12,807 nt of DNA, taken from NCBI GenBank assembly GCA_002344525.1, contig DDTJ01000098.1:1-12807 (forward strand), read 5' to 3'. Below are positions 1 to 7,958 of this stretch, in pieces. Under the pieces are notes generated by a model. That model saw only the letters and a program-made list of their open reading frames with translations. It was not told the origin of the DNA and did no database searches. Source of the stretch: Akkermansiaceae bacterium UBA2367 (GTDB lineage: Bacteria; Verrucomicrobiota; Verrucomicrobiia; Verrucomicrobiales; DEV007). How positions within the stretch are numbered: the first letter of the stretch is position 1; each line of letters starts with the position of its first letter. Made by a program: the position numbers and the translations under genes.

Positions 1-61
1 CCTGCGGATCTGAAAGAGAGCCATTCAGAAAGGGTGATGCGGAGGAGTGTAACGAAGCCGA

Positions 62-1201
62 TCAGGGAATGGCGGGAGTGGCGGGCGGCGCGTCCACCGC
101 GTCCGCCGGATTGGCCGGTGCGGCGTCCTCCGGCGCGGGGGGCGGGGGGATTTCCACGAGCAGCCGCACCTCGCCTTCATCGATGGGGGAGGGGGAATCG
201 ACGGATTTCACCGCGAAGAGGGAGCTTTCGACGCCGCGCTCCGAGAGGAGGCGGGCGACTTCGGCGGCGCGGCGCTCGCAGAGGTAGTCGTTGAAGGCGG
301 AGGAGCCACCGCCCGGCTTCACCGCCTCGATGCGCACGAGGGCTCCCCGCCGGGAAGGGGAGAGGAGGTGCTGCGCCAAGGCGTCGAGGGTCTCGGTCTG
401 GTTCGCTTGGAGGAGGAAGGAACTCCGCGAGAACCGCACGGAGGGGAGGGCTTCGAAGGTCTCGGTCGGCGGGAGCGCGGCAGGGGAGGGGGGCGCGGCG
501 GCGGACATGGAGGGCGGAGGAGGTGTCTCCGCCTGGGCGGGACGCGGCGGGCCGGGAACAGCGGGCGACGAGGGGACGAGGCCCAGCCGGCCGAGGTCGT
601 CGAGGAAACGGACCGTCGCCAGCAGCTTGTCGAGGCGCAGGCCGGGTGCCTCGAAAGGGCGGCCCGTCGGCGGGGAGGGGGCGGTGGCGCCATCCGCGGC
701 CATCCGCCCGCCGGAGAGGACGACGTCGATTCTGGGGAGGTCGTCGGTGTCGACGACGAGGATTTCGTTGTGCAGCTTCCAGTCCCGGAGGAGGGGTTCC
801 GCCCGGATGCGCAGGGCGCCTCCGACGACGAGGCTGTCGGTGAGCCCCCCGAGAACGAGCCGGCCGGGCCAAAGTTCGAGTTTCCCCCCGTGGGTGGAGA
901 GGGCTAGCTCGGAGAGGACGCCGAGCAGGTCGCCGATGTCGGGCAGGGAGACGGAGGGATCGACGGCGAGGCCGGAGCGGTCGGGGGCGAGGTCGGGGCG
1001 GGCCGTTCGCACCGCTTCCACGAGCCTCCCGGCGTCGGCTTCCGACGCCACCCTCCCCGAGAGGACGGTCGAGCGTTCCTCGAAGGCGATCCGCAGCAGC
1101 GGGTCCTCGTCGTCCGCGAGCAGGGCGGCAGGCCGCGCCAAGGCCGCGAGGGAGAGCAGGGCCAGGATCGCAGGGAGGGGGATGGAGGGAAGGGACGTCA
1201 T
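62..1201 (-). CDS. Exported protein with BON-like repeats and degenerate OmpA-like C-terminal domain
   Basis: The product is 379 residues. Residues 1-29 look like a Sec signal peptide with a Leu/Ala-rich core and a likely cut after ALLA (residue 29), so the mature protein should be periplasmic or outer-membrane attached. Residues about 34-160 hold two similar segments (around ERSTVLSGRVASEADAGRL and GRLVLGGLTDSLVVGGAL) that resemble the BON-type repeats of ArfA/OmpATb-like proteins. A Pro/Ala-rich linker of about residues 195-250 follows. Residues 255-350 resemble the OmpA C-terminal peptidoglycan-binding fold (V255RF, N304, ERRAAEV at 309-315). The Asp of the usual GHTD motif is missing: the loop reads EAVKPGGGSS. 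The tail is again Pro/Ala-rich. The start is the ATG at 1201, about 19 bases below the predicted promoter start site. It is divergent from the AAA+ gene. The OmpA-like call is fairly secure; peptidoglycan binding is doubtful. Confidence 0.8.
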   Translation of the reverse strand: MTSLPSIPLPAILALLSLAALARPAALLADDEDPLLRIAFEERSTVLSGRVASEADAGRLVEAVRTARPDLAPDRSGLAVDPSVSLPDIGDLLGVLSELALSTHGGKLELWPGRLVLGGLTDSLVVGGALRIRAEPLLRDWKLHNEILVVDTDDLPRIDVVLSGGRMAADGATAPSPPTGRPFEAPGLRLDKLLATVRFLDDLGRLGLVPSSPAVPGPPRPAQAETPPPPSMSAAAPPSPAALPPTETFEALPSVRFSRSSFLLQANQTETLDALAQHLLSPSRRGALVRIEAVKPGGGSSAFNDYLCERRAAEVARLLSERGVESSLFAVKSVDSPSPIDEGEVRLLVEIPPPPAPEDAAPANPADAVDAPPATPAIP

Positions 1202-1226
1202 CGTCCGGGCATGGTGCCCTGCGGGT

Positions 1227-1256
1227 ATTGAACCACCGGACCTCCCCGGAAGTCAA
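1227..1256 (-). promoter_or_regulatory. Predicted sigma-70-like promoter for the first OmpA-like gene
   Basis: On the minus strand TTGACT (1251-1256) is followed after 18 bases by TTCAAT (1227-1232). The expected start near 1220 gives a leader of about 19 bases before the ATG at 1201. The -35 matches consensus at five of six positions and the -10 at four of six. Confidence 0.5.
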
Positions 1257-1294
1257 TCGGAGTGAGCCCCCCGAAAAAGGTTTCGCCAAGGCAC

Positions 1295-1323
1295 TTGCTT
1301 CCCGCCAGCGATTCGCGTTTCTT
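1295..1323 (+). promoter_or_regulatory. Weak candidate promoter for the TPR-AAA+ gene
   Basis: TTGCTT (1295-1300), a 17-base spacer and TTTCTT (1318-1323) would place the transcript start near 1330, about 15 bases before the ATG at 1345. The match to consensus is poor (three of six in each box). The main support is that its position resembles that of the better promoters in this window. Confidence 0.25.
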
Positions 1324-1344
1324 TCCCCTCCCCATCTTCGCTTC

Positions 1345-2745
1345 ATGGCCGACATCCAATCCCTCAAGCAGGCCCTGGCCTTTTCGCCGGAGAATGTGCC
1401 GCTCCTCCTGATGCTGGGCGAGGCCTACCTCGACCAGTTCAGCTTCGAGGAAGCCCGCGCCGCCTACGATTCCGCCCTCAAAGTTGATCCGGCGAACGCC
1501 CAGGCGCGGGTCCAGATCGCCCGCCTCCTCGATCTCGACGGGCGCGGGTCCGAGGCGATCCTGCGCCTCGAGCAGCTCTGCGACGAGTCTCCGAATTTCG
1601 CCCCGGCGTGGATGTTGCGGGCCAGTTTCTCCCTCAACGAGGGCCGGGCGCGGGAAGCCCGCGAGTTCTACGAGCGAGGGGTCGCCCTCGACCCTTCGGT
1701 GAAGAACGAGGATCTGCTGAAGCGCATCCGCCAGGCCGGGGGCGTGCGCAGCGCCGAGGACGCGCGCGACGCGGTACCCCAGCGCGGCGGCGACCGCCAG
1801 GCGGCGGCCTATTTCGATCCCGAGTTCGAGGAGGACGACTTCGACGACGATTTCGACGACCACGAGCTGGAGATCGAGTTCGAGCAGCGCCCCGATGTCG
1901 ATTTCGCCCGCGTCGGCGGGATGGAGCCGGTGAAGGAGGACATCCGCATGAAGATCCTCTACCCGCTCGAAAACCGCGAGCTTTTCGAGGCCTACGGCAA
2001 GAAGGCGGGGGGTGGCGTGCTCCTCTACGGCCCGCCCGGCTGCGGGAAGACCCTCATCAGCCGGGCCACCGCCGGGGAGATCCGGGCGAAGTTCCTCAGC
2101 GTCGGCCTCCACCAGATCCTCGACATGTGGATCGGCAAGTCCGAGGAGAAGCTGCACGAGATCTTCGAGCTGGCCCGCCGCCAAGCTCCGGCGGTGCTCT
2201 TTTTCGACGAGGTCGACGCCCTCGCCGCCGACCGCAAGGACATGCGCACCTCGGCGGGGCGCACCCTGATCAACCAGTTCCTCGCCGAGCTCGACGGCGA
2301 AGCTTCGCGGAACGAGGGCGTCCTCGTGCTCGGGGCGACGAACGCGCCGTGGCACCTCGACTCCGCCTTCCTCCGTCCGGGCCGTTTTGACCGCCTCGTC
2401 TTCGTGCCGCCGCCGGACGAGCCCGCCCGCGAGGAGATCATCCGCATCATGGCCAAGGGCAAGCCGGTCGCGGGCCTCGACCCCGCGGCCTTGGCGAAGA
2501 AGGTGAAGGATTTCTCCGGCGCGGATTTGAAGGCCGTCTTCGACCTCGCCATCGAGGGGGCGCTCTCCGAAGCGATGCGCACCGGTAAAATCGTGCCCGT
2601 GACGCAGAAGGACCTCCTGCGCGCCGCGAAGACGGTGAAGCCCAGCACCCTGAAATGGTTCGAGAGCGCGCGCAACTACGCCCTCTACGCGAACCAGAGC
2701 GGCTTCTACGACGACATCCTCCACTACCTCGGCATCCAGAAGTGA
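1345..2745 (+). CDS. TPR-containing AAA+ ATPase
   Basis: The product is 466 residues from the ATG at 1345. An in-frame ATG at 1228 would add 39 residues with no domain character and lies inside the predicted divergent promoter, so I reject it. Residues about 17-118 form three TPR-like helical pairs. Residues 157-179 are a strikingly acidic Asp/Glu/Phe linker. The AAA+ module follows: Walker A GPPGCGKT (229-236), a pore-loop-like DMWIGKSE with aromatic W262, Walker B with D288/E289, sensor-1 N333, and an SRH arginine-finger segment RPGRFDR (344-350). The set is complete and resembles the CDC48/FtsH class, so ATP hydrolysis in a ring that threads or remodels protein is likely. The substrate is unknown. 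It has no membrane segment. It lies 22 bases upstream of the TPR-membrane gene and is probably co-transcribed with it. There is no Shine-Dalgarno sequence. Confidence 0.9.
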   Translation: MADIQSLKQALAFSPENVPLLLMLGEAYLDQFSFEEARAAYDSALKVDPANAQARVQIARLLDLDGRGSEAILRLEQLCDESPNFAPAWMLRASFSLNEGRAREAREFYERGVALDPSVKNEDLLKRIRQAGGVRSAEDARDAVPQRGGDRQAAAYFDPEFEEDDFDDDFDDHELEIEFEQRPDVDFARVGGMEPVKEDIRMKILYPLENRELFEAYGKKAGGGVLLYGPPGCGKTLISRATAGEIRAKFLSVGLHQILDMWIGKSEEKLHEIFELARRQAPAVLFFDEVDALAADRKDMRTSAGRTLINQFLAELDGEASRNEGVLVLGATNAPWHLDSAFLRPGRFDRLVFVPPPDEPAREEIIRIMAKGKPVAGLDPAALAKKVKDFSGADLKAVFDLAIEGALSEAMRTGKIVPVTQKDLLRAAKTVKPSTLKWFESARNYALYANQSGFYDDILHYLGIQK

Positions 2746-2767
2746 TCGCGCCGGGCATCCATCGGGC

Positions 2768-4036
2768 ATGAGCGAACTGGCGCACGGTCTCCTCCTCCAG
2801 GAGCAGGGACGGCTTGAGGAGGCCGAGAGCTGCTTCCGACGCGTCCTCGCGCACGAGCCGGACAACGATTTCGTCCACGGTCGCCTCGCCCTCTGCCAAC
2901 TGCATCAGGAAGGGAAAAAGCGGCTGGCTCTCGAAACCGTCGGCGAGGCGATCCGCCTGCGCGCCGACGAGCCCTTCTACCATGCCCTGCGTTCGCTCAT
3001 CCTCTCCGACCTCCACCGGGGGAAGGAGGCCCTGGAGTCCGCCGACCGCGCCATCGCCCTCGATCCCGGCGACAGTTTCCCTCTCGCCGCGAAAGCCGCC
3101 GCCTGGTGCTCGATGGAGCGCTGGGCCGAGGGGGAGGAATGGAGCCGCCGCGCCCTCGCCGTCGACGCGGACAACGCCATGGCCGCGAATCTGCTCGCGC
3201 AGACCCTGCGGCTCCAAGGGAAAAGCGAGCTCAGCGCGGCGGCGGTCGAGAGCCTCCTCGCCGCCGATCCCGAGGACAGCCTCGCCCACGTCAACGCGGG
3301 GTGGAGCTTCCTCCAGCGCGGCGACCGCGCCCGTGCCGAGACCCATTTCCGGGAGGCCCTCCGGCTCGATCCCGACTTCGACGCGGCGCGCGAGGGGCTC
3401 GTCGAGTGCTTCCGCGCCCGCTCGCTCTTCTACCGGGCCTACCTTTCCTACTGCTTCTTCATGCAGCGCTTCACGGGAGGGAGGCAGTGGCTCATCATCA
3501 TCGGCCTCTATCTGGTCTACCGGGTCTCCGGCGCCTTTCTCAAGACCATCCATCCCCTCTACGCCGCGCTTCTCGCGATCGTCTGGCTGGGCATCGTGCT
3601 CTGGGTCTGGCTGGCGCCGGGGATCGGGAATTTCCTGATCCTCCTCGACCGCTCCGCCCGCCTCGCCTTGAAACGCGGGGAGAGGCTGCAAGGGCTCGCC
3701 GTGGGCGGGGGCCTGCTCCTCGGCATCGCTTGCGCCCTCGCGGGATTCTTCACCGGCTACCTCCCGGTCCTCCTCGTCGGGGTGGGGCTGGTCGCCTCGA
3801 CCGTGCCCGCCGCGCTCGCCCTCGACAACGATTCCCTGAAAGGGCGTCTCGTCTTCGGAGGGCTCGCGGTCTTCGTCTATCTCGCCACAGCCGTCGTGTT
3901 TACCGTCGAGGCGCTGAATTTCCCGGAGCGGAGTCCGCATCCTCTCACCGCCGGACTCGGCGTGGCCGCCTTGATCGGGGTGATCGCCTGCACTTGGTTG
4001 GGCAACGTGAGGGCCTTGCGGCGCGGGGAGGAGTGA
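2768..4036 (+). CDS. TPR protein with C-terminal polytopic membrane domain
   Basis: The product is 422 residues. Residues 1 to about 210 are tandem TPR-like repeats; recurring A-IALDP, ALAVD and ALRLDP phrases mark repeat ends. The second half is membrane-embedded, with hydrophobic segments near 241-258, 265-293 (perhaps one long or two short spans), 310-330, 333-352, 361-382 and 394-414, so about six spans. There is no signal peptide, so the TPR half is probably cytoplasmic. I do not recognise a named family for the membrane domain. It follows the TPR-AAA+ gene by 22 bases, which suggests an operon. One reading is that it is the membrane partner or adaptor of that ATPase, the two meeting through their TPR domains; that is inference. 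No Shine-Dalgarno sequence precedes the ATG. Confidence 0.85.
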   Translation: MSELAHGLLLQEQGRLEEAESCFRRVLAHEPDNDFVHGRLALCQLHQEGKKRLALETVGEAIRLRADEPFYHALRSLILSDLHRGKEALESADRAIALDPGDSFPLAAKAAAWCSMERWAEGEEWSRRALAVDADNAMAANLLAQTLRLQGKSELSAAAVESLLAADPEDSLAHVNAGWSFLQRGDRARAETHFREALRLDPDFDAAREGLVECFRARSLFYRAYLSYCFFMQRFTGGRQWLIIIGLYLVYRVSGAFLKTIHPLYAALLAIVWLGIVLWVWLAPGIGNFLILLDRSARLALKRGERLQGLAVGGGLLLGIACALAGFFTGYLPVLLVGVGLVASTVPAALALDNDSLKGRLVFGGLAVFVYLATAVVFTVEALNFPERSPHPLTAGLGVAALIGVIACTWLGNVRALRRGEE

Positions 4037-4039
4037 CCG

Positions 4040-4065
4040 CGGCGAAATTCGCGGGAATTTCGTCG
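4040..4065. terminator. Hairpin between convergent genes, candidate bidirectional terminator
   Basis: CGAAATTC (4043-4050) and GAATTTCG (4055-4062) form a perfect 8-bp stem with loop GCGG. Outer bases 4040-4041 and 4064-4065 extend it across one G-T position. It lies 3 bases after the plus-strand stop and 12 bases beyond the minus-strand stop. There is no T tract on either side, so it may be an attenuating or 3'-end-protecting hairpin rather than a classical intrinsic terminator. Confidence 0.5.
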
Positions 4066-4077
4066 AACAGGGTCTGG

Positions 4078-5010
4078 TCAGGGACGCAAGAGGGTGCGGA
4101 TGCCAGCGGAGTTGTCGAGCGCGAGGACGACGCGGTCATTGGCTCCGGGCGGCAGGGTTCCGTCGTCGGGGAGGGGTTCGAAATCCCCTTTTCCCGAGGG
4201 GGAGAGCCGTTCCTCCGGGATGCCTGCTTTTTCGACCAAGTAATCGACGATGGCCCGGGCGCGGGCTTCCGAAAGGTCGAGGTTCTCCTTTCGGGACGCC
4301 TCACCGTGGGAATGGCATTCGACGAGGAATTTCTGATGGCGGTGGGCAGGGGAGCGGAGCAGCGCGGCCCAGCGCCAGAGAATGCGGTAGTCCCGGTTCG
4401 CGGCGAGATTCGTGCCGCCGGGAGCGAAACGGGGCGTGTCGAGGCCGTCGAGGATACCCTCGGACGACAAGGGAAGCTGCTCGGCGGCGGGCCGTTCCCC
4501 CTCGCGGACGGTGAACACGAGGGTGGAAAAGACGAGGTCGCGGGGAGAGGTGGCAAGCCCCGCCGCCTCCAAGTGGCTCCGCAGACCGGTCAGCGCGGGA
4601 ATTTCGTCGAGCGGCAGGGAATCGGGCCAAGGGACGGCTTCGAGATCGGCTTTGCGGGCGTGCAGGGTGAGGACGCGATGCTGCCCCGGCTGATGGAGGA
4701 TGACTTCGTAACCCTTGGTCGGCTGGGGGATCAGCCAGCGGAAGGAGCGGGTTTGTTGCTCGGGCAGGGGCTCGAAGTCATTGGGTAGGAGGGAGGCCAA
4801 GCGCCCCTTCGGATCTTGCAGGAAGACGCGGATGCCGCCCGCCCGTGCCGGGACGGCGAGGCGGACTTGGAAGGCCTCGCACGCGTAGTAGTCGTCGGCG
4901 ACATCGATTTTCACGGGTTCCAAGGCCGTGGCGGTCGATGCCGCACAAAGCCCGAACGCGCTCGCGAGCAGGAGGATCAGCGGGGATGGCAGGAACGGTA
5001 ACGACTTCAT
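4078..5010 (-). CDS. Exported protein with OmpA-like C-terminal domain
   Basis: The product is 310 residues from the ATG at 5010. Residues 1-29 are a signal peptide with a Lys at residue 2, a Leu/Ile core and a likely cut after ATA. An in-frame ATG at 5049 would lengthen the N-terminus by 13 residues and cannot be excluded. The middle region (30-200) has no family I recognise. Residues about 130-310 include a cysteine-poor OmpA-like C-terminal domain: FLVECHSHGE (228-237), N243, LSEARARAIV (246-255), ending in NDRVVLAL. The family's Asp in the H-T-D motif is replaced by H235, while the LS-x-x-R arginine (R250) is retained. It is the last gene of the minus-strand series and is convergent with the TPR-membrane gene. 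It has its own gap upstream, after the rpsU terminator. The OmpA-like domain is clear; its ligand is uncertain. Confidence 0.82.
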   Translation of the reverse strand: MKSLPFLPSPLILLLASAFGLCAASTATALEPVKIDVADDYYACEAFQVRLAVPARAGGIRVFLQDPKGRLASLLPNDFEPLPEQQTRSFRWLIPQPTKGYEVILHQPGQHRVLTLHARKADLEAVPWPDSLPLDEIPALTGLRSHLEAAGLATSPRDLVFSTLVFTVREGERPAAEQLPLSSEGILDGLDTPRFAPGGTNLAANRDYRILWRWAALLRSPAHRHQKFLVECHSHGEASRKENLDLSEARARAIVDYLVEKAGIPEERLSPSGKGDFEPLPDDGTLPPGANDRVVLALDNSAGIRTLLRP

Positions 5011-5203
5011 GGAGCGGTTCTTTCGCCAAACCTTGGACGAACCGACCATGGTCTGATGCGGGGAGTTTGCAAGGAGGCCGGAGATGGCGCGGAGAAAGCC
5101 GATCGGTCCGATGAATGCGGCACGCAAACAGATGAATCCCAGCGGAAAGCTCAAGGAGGGCCGATGCGGCGTCCGTGGATATTTGTTTGGGTGTCGGGCC
5201 AAT

Positions 5204-5232
5204 AAAAAAGGCCACCGTCTCCGGCAGCCTTT
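5204..5232 (-). terminator. Intrinsic terminator of rpsU
   Basis: On the minus strand AAAGGC and GCCTTT enclose an inner CCG/CGG stem separated by a two-base internal mismatch, with a four-base loop. The 3' arm runs directly into a run of six T. It starts 29 bases after the rpsU stop. The opposite side has a near-matching A/T run, so it could also act in the plus direction, where no gene needs it. Confidence 0.8.
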
Positions 5233-5261
5233 CTTTTTTCCCTGAAATTCCGTGGGGAGAT

Positions 5262-5501
5262 TCAGCTCTCCTCGGTCGCGGCCGCCGCAGCGGGGGCACC
5301 GGTGTTGCGAAGGGTGAAGCGAACCTTGTTCTTGTTGCGCTTGGCGTTGGCGCGGGCTTTGCGCTTGGTCTTCTGCGCGGGCGTCTCGAAGGAGCGGAGA
5401 CGGCGCATCTCGTCCATGATGCCTTCGGCTTCCAGTTTGCCTTTGAGCCGCTTGAGGGCGCGATCGATCGGCTCGCCTTTTTTGATTTCGACTTCGGGCA
5501 T
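5262..5501 (-). CDS. rpsU: Small ribosomal subunit protein bS21
   Basis: The product is 79 residues with the typical bS21 pattern: MPEVEIKKGEPIDRALKRLK at the start, then a charged stretch with RRLRSFETPAQKTKRK and a Lys/Arg-rich segment reaching KNKVRF. In the 30S subunit bS21 sits near the 3' end of 16S rRNA, by the anti-Shine-Dalgarno region. The protein is somewhat longer than the E. coli form because of an Ala/Thr/Glu-rich tail (residues about 66-79). The ATG at 5501 has no purine-rich ribosome-binding site; the preceding bases are ACACCC. A good promoter (5579-5607) and an intrinsic terminator make it a monocistronic unit between acs and the OmpA-like gene. Confidence 0.95.
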   Translation of the reverse strand: MPEVEIKKGEPIDRALKRLKGKLEAEGIMDEMRRLRSFETPAQKTKRKARANAKRNKNKVRFTLRNTGAPAAAAATEES

Positions 5502-5550
5502 GGGTGTTCGCGGGGTTGGGGGGTATGGATTTCAGGAAAAGAAGGCCCCG

Positions 5551-5577
5551 CCGGCTCTCCGGGGGGCGGAAAGCCGG
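5551..5577 (-). terminator. Strong hairpin between acs and rpsU, candidate acs terminator
   Basis: CCGGCT and AGCCGG flank a T-G wobble and an inner TCCG/CGGA, giving an 11-bp stem with a C5 loop on the minus strand. A weak T-rich stretch (TTCTTTT) begins 7 bases beyond the stem. The predicted rpsU start site (near 5572) falls inside the 5' arm, so the complete hairpin would form only in read-through acs mRNA. That favours acs termination. A shortened form could still exist in the rpsU leader. Confidence 0.5.
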
Positions 5578-5578
5578 G

Positions 5579-5607
5579 AATCTAGGGGGGCGGGGGCCTT
5601 TCGTCAA
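5579..5607 (-). promoter_or_regulatory. Sigma-70-like promoter of rpsU
   Basis: Minus strand: TTGACG (5602-5607), exactly 17 bases, TAGATT (5579-5584). It is one of the two best promoter matches in the window. A start near 5572 would give a leader of about 70 bases before the rpsU ATG, unusually long compared with the other promoters here. Confidence 0.7.
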
Positions 5608-5636
5608 GGGGCAAGGAGGGCCGGGGAGACGACTCC

Positions 5637-7586
<1,950 letters not shown>

Positions 7587-7606
7587 GGGGGATTTTTGAA
7601 GCCGAA

Positions 7607-7635
7607 ACCCTAGCAAGCGCTCCCGAAAATGGAAA
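7607..7635 (-). promoter_or_regulatory. Candidate acs promoter
   Basis: Minus strand: TTTCCA (7630-7635), 17 bases, TAGGGT (7607-7612). The expected start near 7600 leaves a leader of about 14 bases. The boxes are weak (four and three of six) but directly abut the A-tract repeats at 7623-7659, which could help recruit polymerase or bind a regulator. Confidence 0.35.
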
Positions 7636-7659
7636 CGCAAAAATTGGCGCAAAAAATGG
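7623..7659 (-). repeat. Tandem 12-bp A-tract repeat upstream of acs
   Basis: On the plus strand CGCAAAAATTGG (7636-7647) is followed immediately by CGCAAAAAATGG (7648-7659), 11 of 12 identical. A shorter related CCGAAAATGG lies at 7623-7632. The A-tracts recur every 12-13 bases, close to one helical turn. They could produce bent DNA, an UP-like element, or a tandem operator. Confidence 0.6.
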
Positions 7660-7681
7660 AGAGTGCCGCGGAAGGAGGCCT

Positions 7682-7849
7682 TCAAACCCCGTCGGGGTCG
7701 ATTCCCATCTCCCGGAGCTTGGCCGCGAGCCGTTCGGCGCGCTGGGCGATCTCGCGTTGATTCTCCATCAGCTTGCTGTCGGGGCGGCGGATCCAGTGGC
7801 GACCCTGCTCGTCCAAGCCGAGCTTCATCCCCAGCACCCGGCTCTCCAC
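7682..7849 (-). pseudogene. Truncated C-terminal fragment resembling a Uma2-type (PD-(D/E)XK-fold) protein
   Basis: The frame encodes 55 residues from a GTG at 7849 (an ATG lies 7 codons in) to a TGA at 7682. It begins VESRVLGMKLGLDEQGRHW and ends in a charged helix with RLAAKLREMGIDPDGV. Uma2/DUF820-family proteins typically end with an S-x-VLG-L-x-L strand, a short linker, an Arg/Ala/Glu-rich helix and a terminal LRELGIDPD-like phrase, so this looks like the tail of such a gene. The N-terminal nuclease part is absent: an in-frame stop lies about 8 codons upstream, and I see no continuation of the family in the other minus frames. It lies in the 372-base gap between acs and aroG (7587-7958), which otherwise holds only the acs upstream elements and a short tandem repeat. 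It could instead be a real small gene; family assignment is by eye. Confidence 0.5.
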
Positions 7850-7936
7850 GCCCCGTCGTCATCGGCCGGTTTCTGCGTGGGTCCCGTGCCCCCGTTGCGG
7901 CGAAAGGCGCGGCGGGGACGCTACTTCCACACTCCA

Positions 7937-7954
7937 GACCAAGGACCAAGGACC
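7937..7954. repeat. Short 7-bp tandem repeat downstream of aroG
   Basis: GACCAAG occurs twice in tandem and is followed by a partial third copy (GACC). It ends 4 bases from the aroG stop triplet. I see no clear intrinsic terminator for aroG; this repeat and the GC-rich bases beyond it are all that is present. Confidence 0.6.
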
Positions 7955-7958
7955 CGCC

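Noticed and set aside
1..61. Possible start of a further minus-strand gene (ATG at 24, reading MALFQIRR to the window edge)
   Set aside because: Only eight codons are visible, there is no ribosome-binding site or promoter, and an alternative open frame also runs to the edge. It cannot be supported.
177..1367. Long minus-strand reading frame overlapping the first OmpA-like gene
   Set aside because: It is Arg/Pro-rich with no domain pattern and lies in another frame of the gene at 62-1201, which has a signal peptide and a family fold. It is a GC-rich shadow frame.
1198..2865. Long minus-strand open frame opposite the AAA+ gene
   Set aside because: The plus strand encodes complete Walker, sensor and arginine-finger motifs. 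The antisense frame has no recognisable domain and the low-complexity composition expected of a GC-rich shadow.
5011..5203. Possible small gene or promoter in the gap upstream of the second OmpA-like gene
   Set aside because: No coding pattern is visible. The best promoter-like pair (TTGCAA with CATGGT, 16-base spacing on the minus strand) is too weak to list.
5546..5566. Pseudoknot between the C5 loop of the rpsU/acs hairpin and a GGGG just 3' of the stem
   Set aside because: Only one base would have to span an 11-bp stem, which is sterically implausible.
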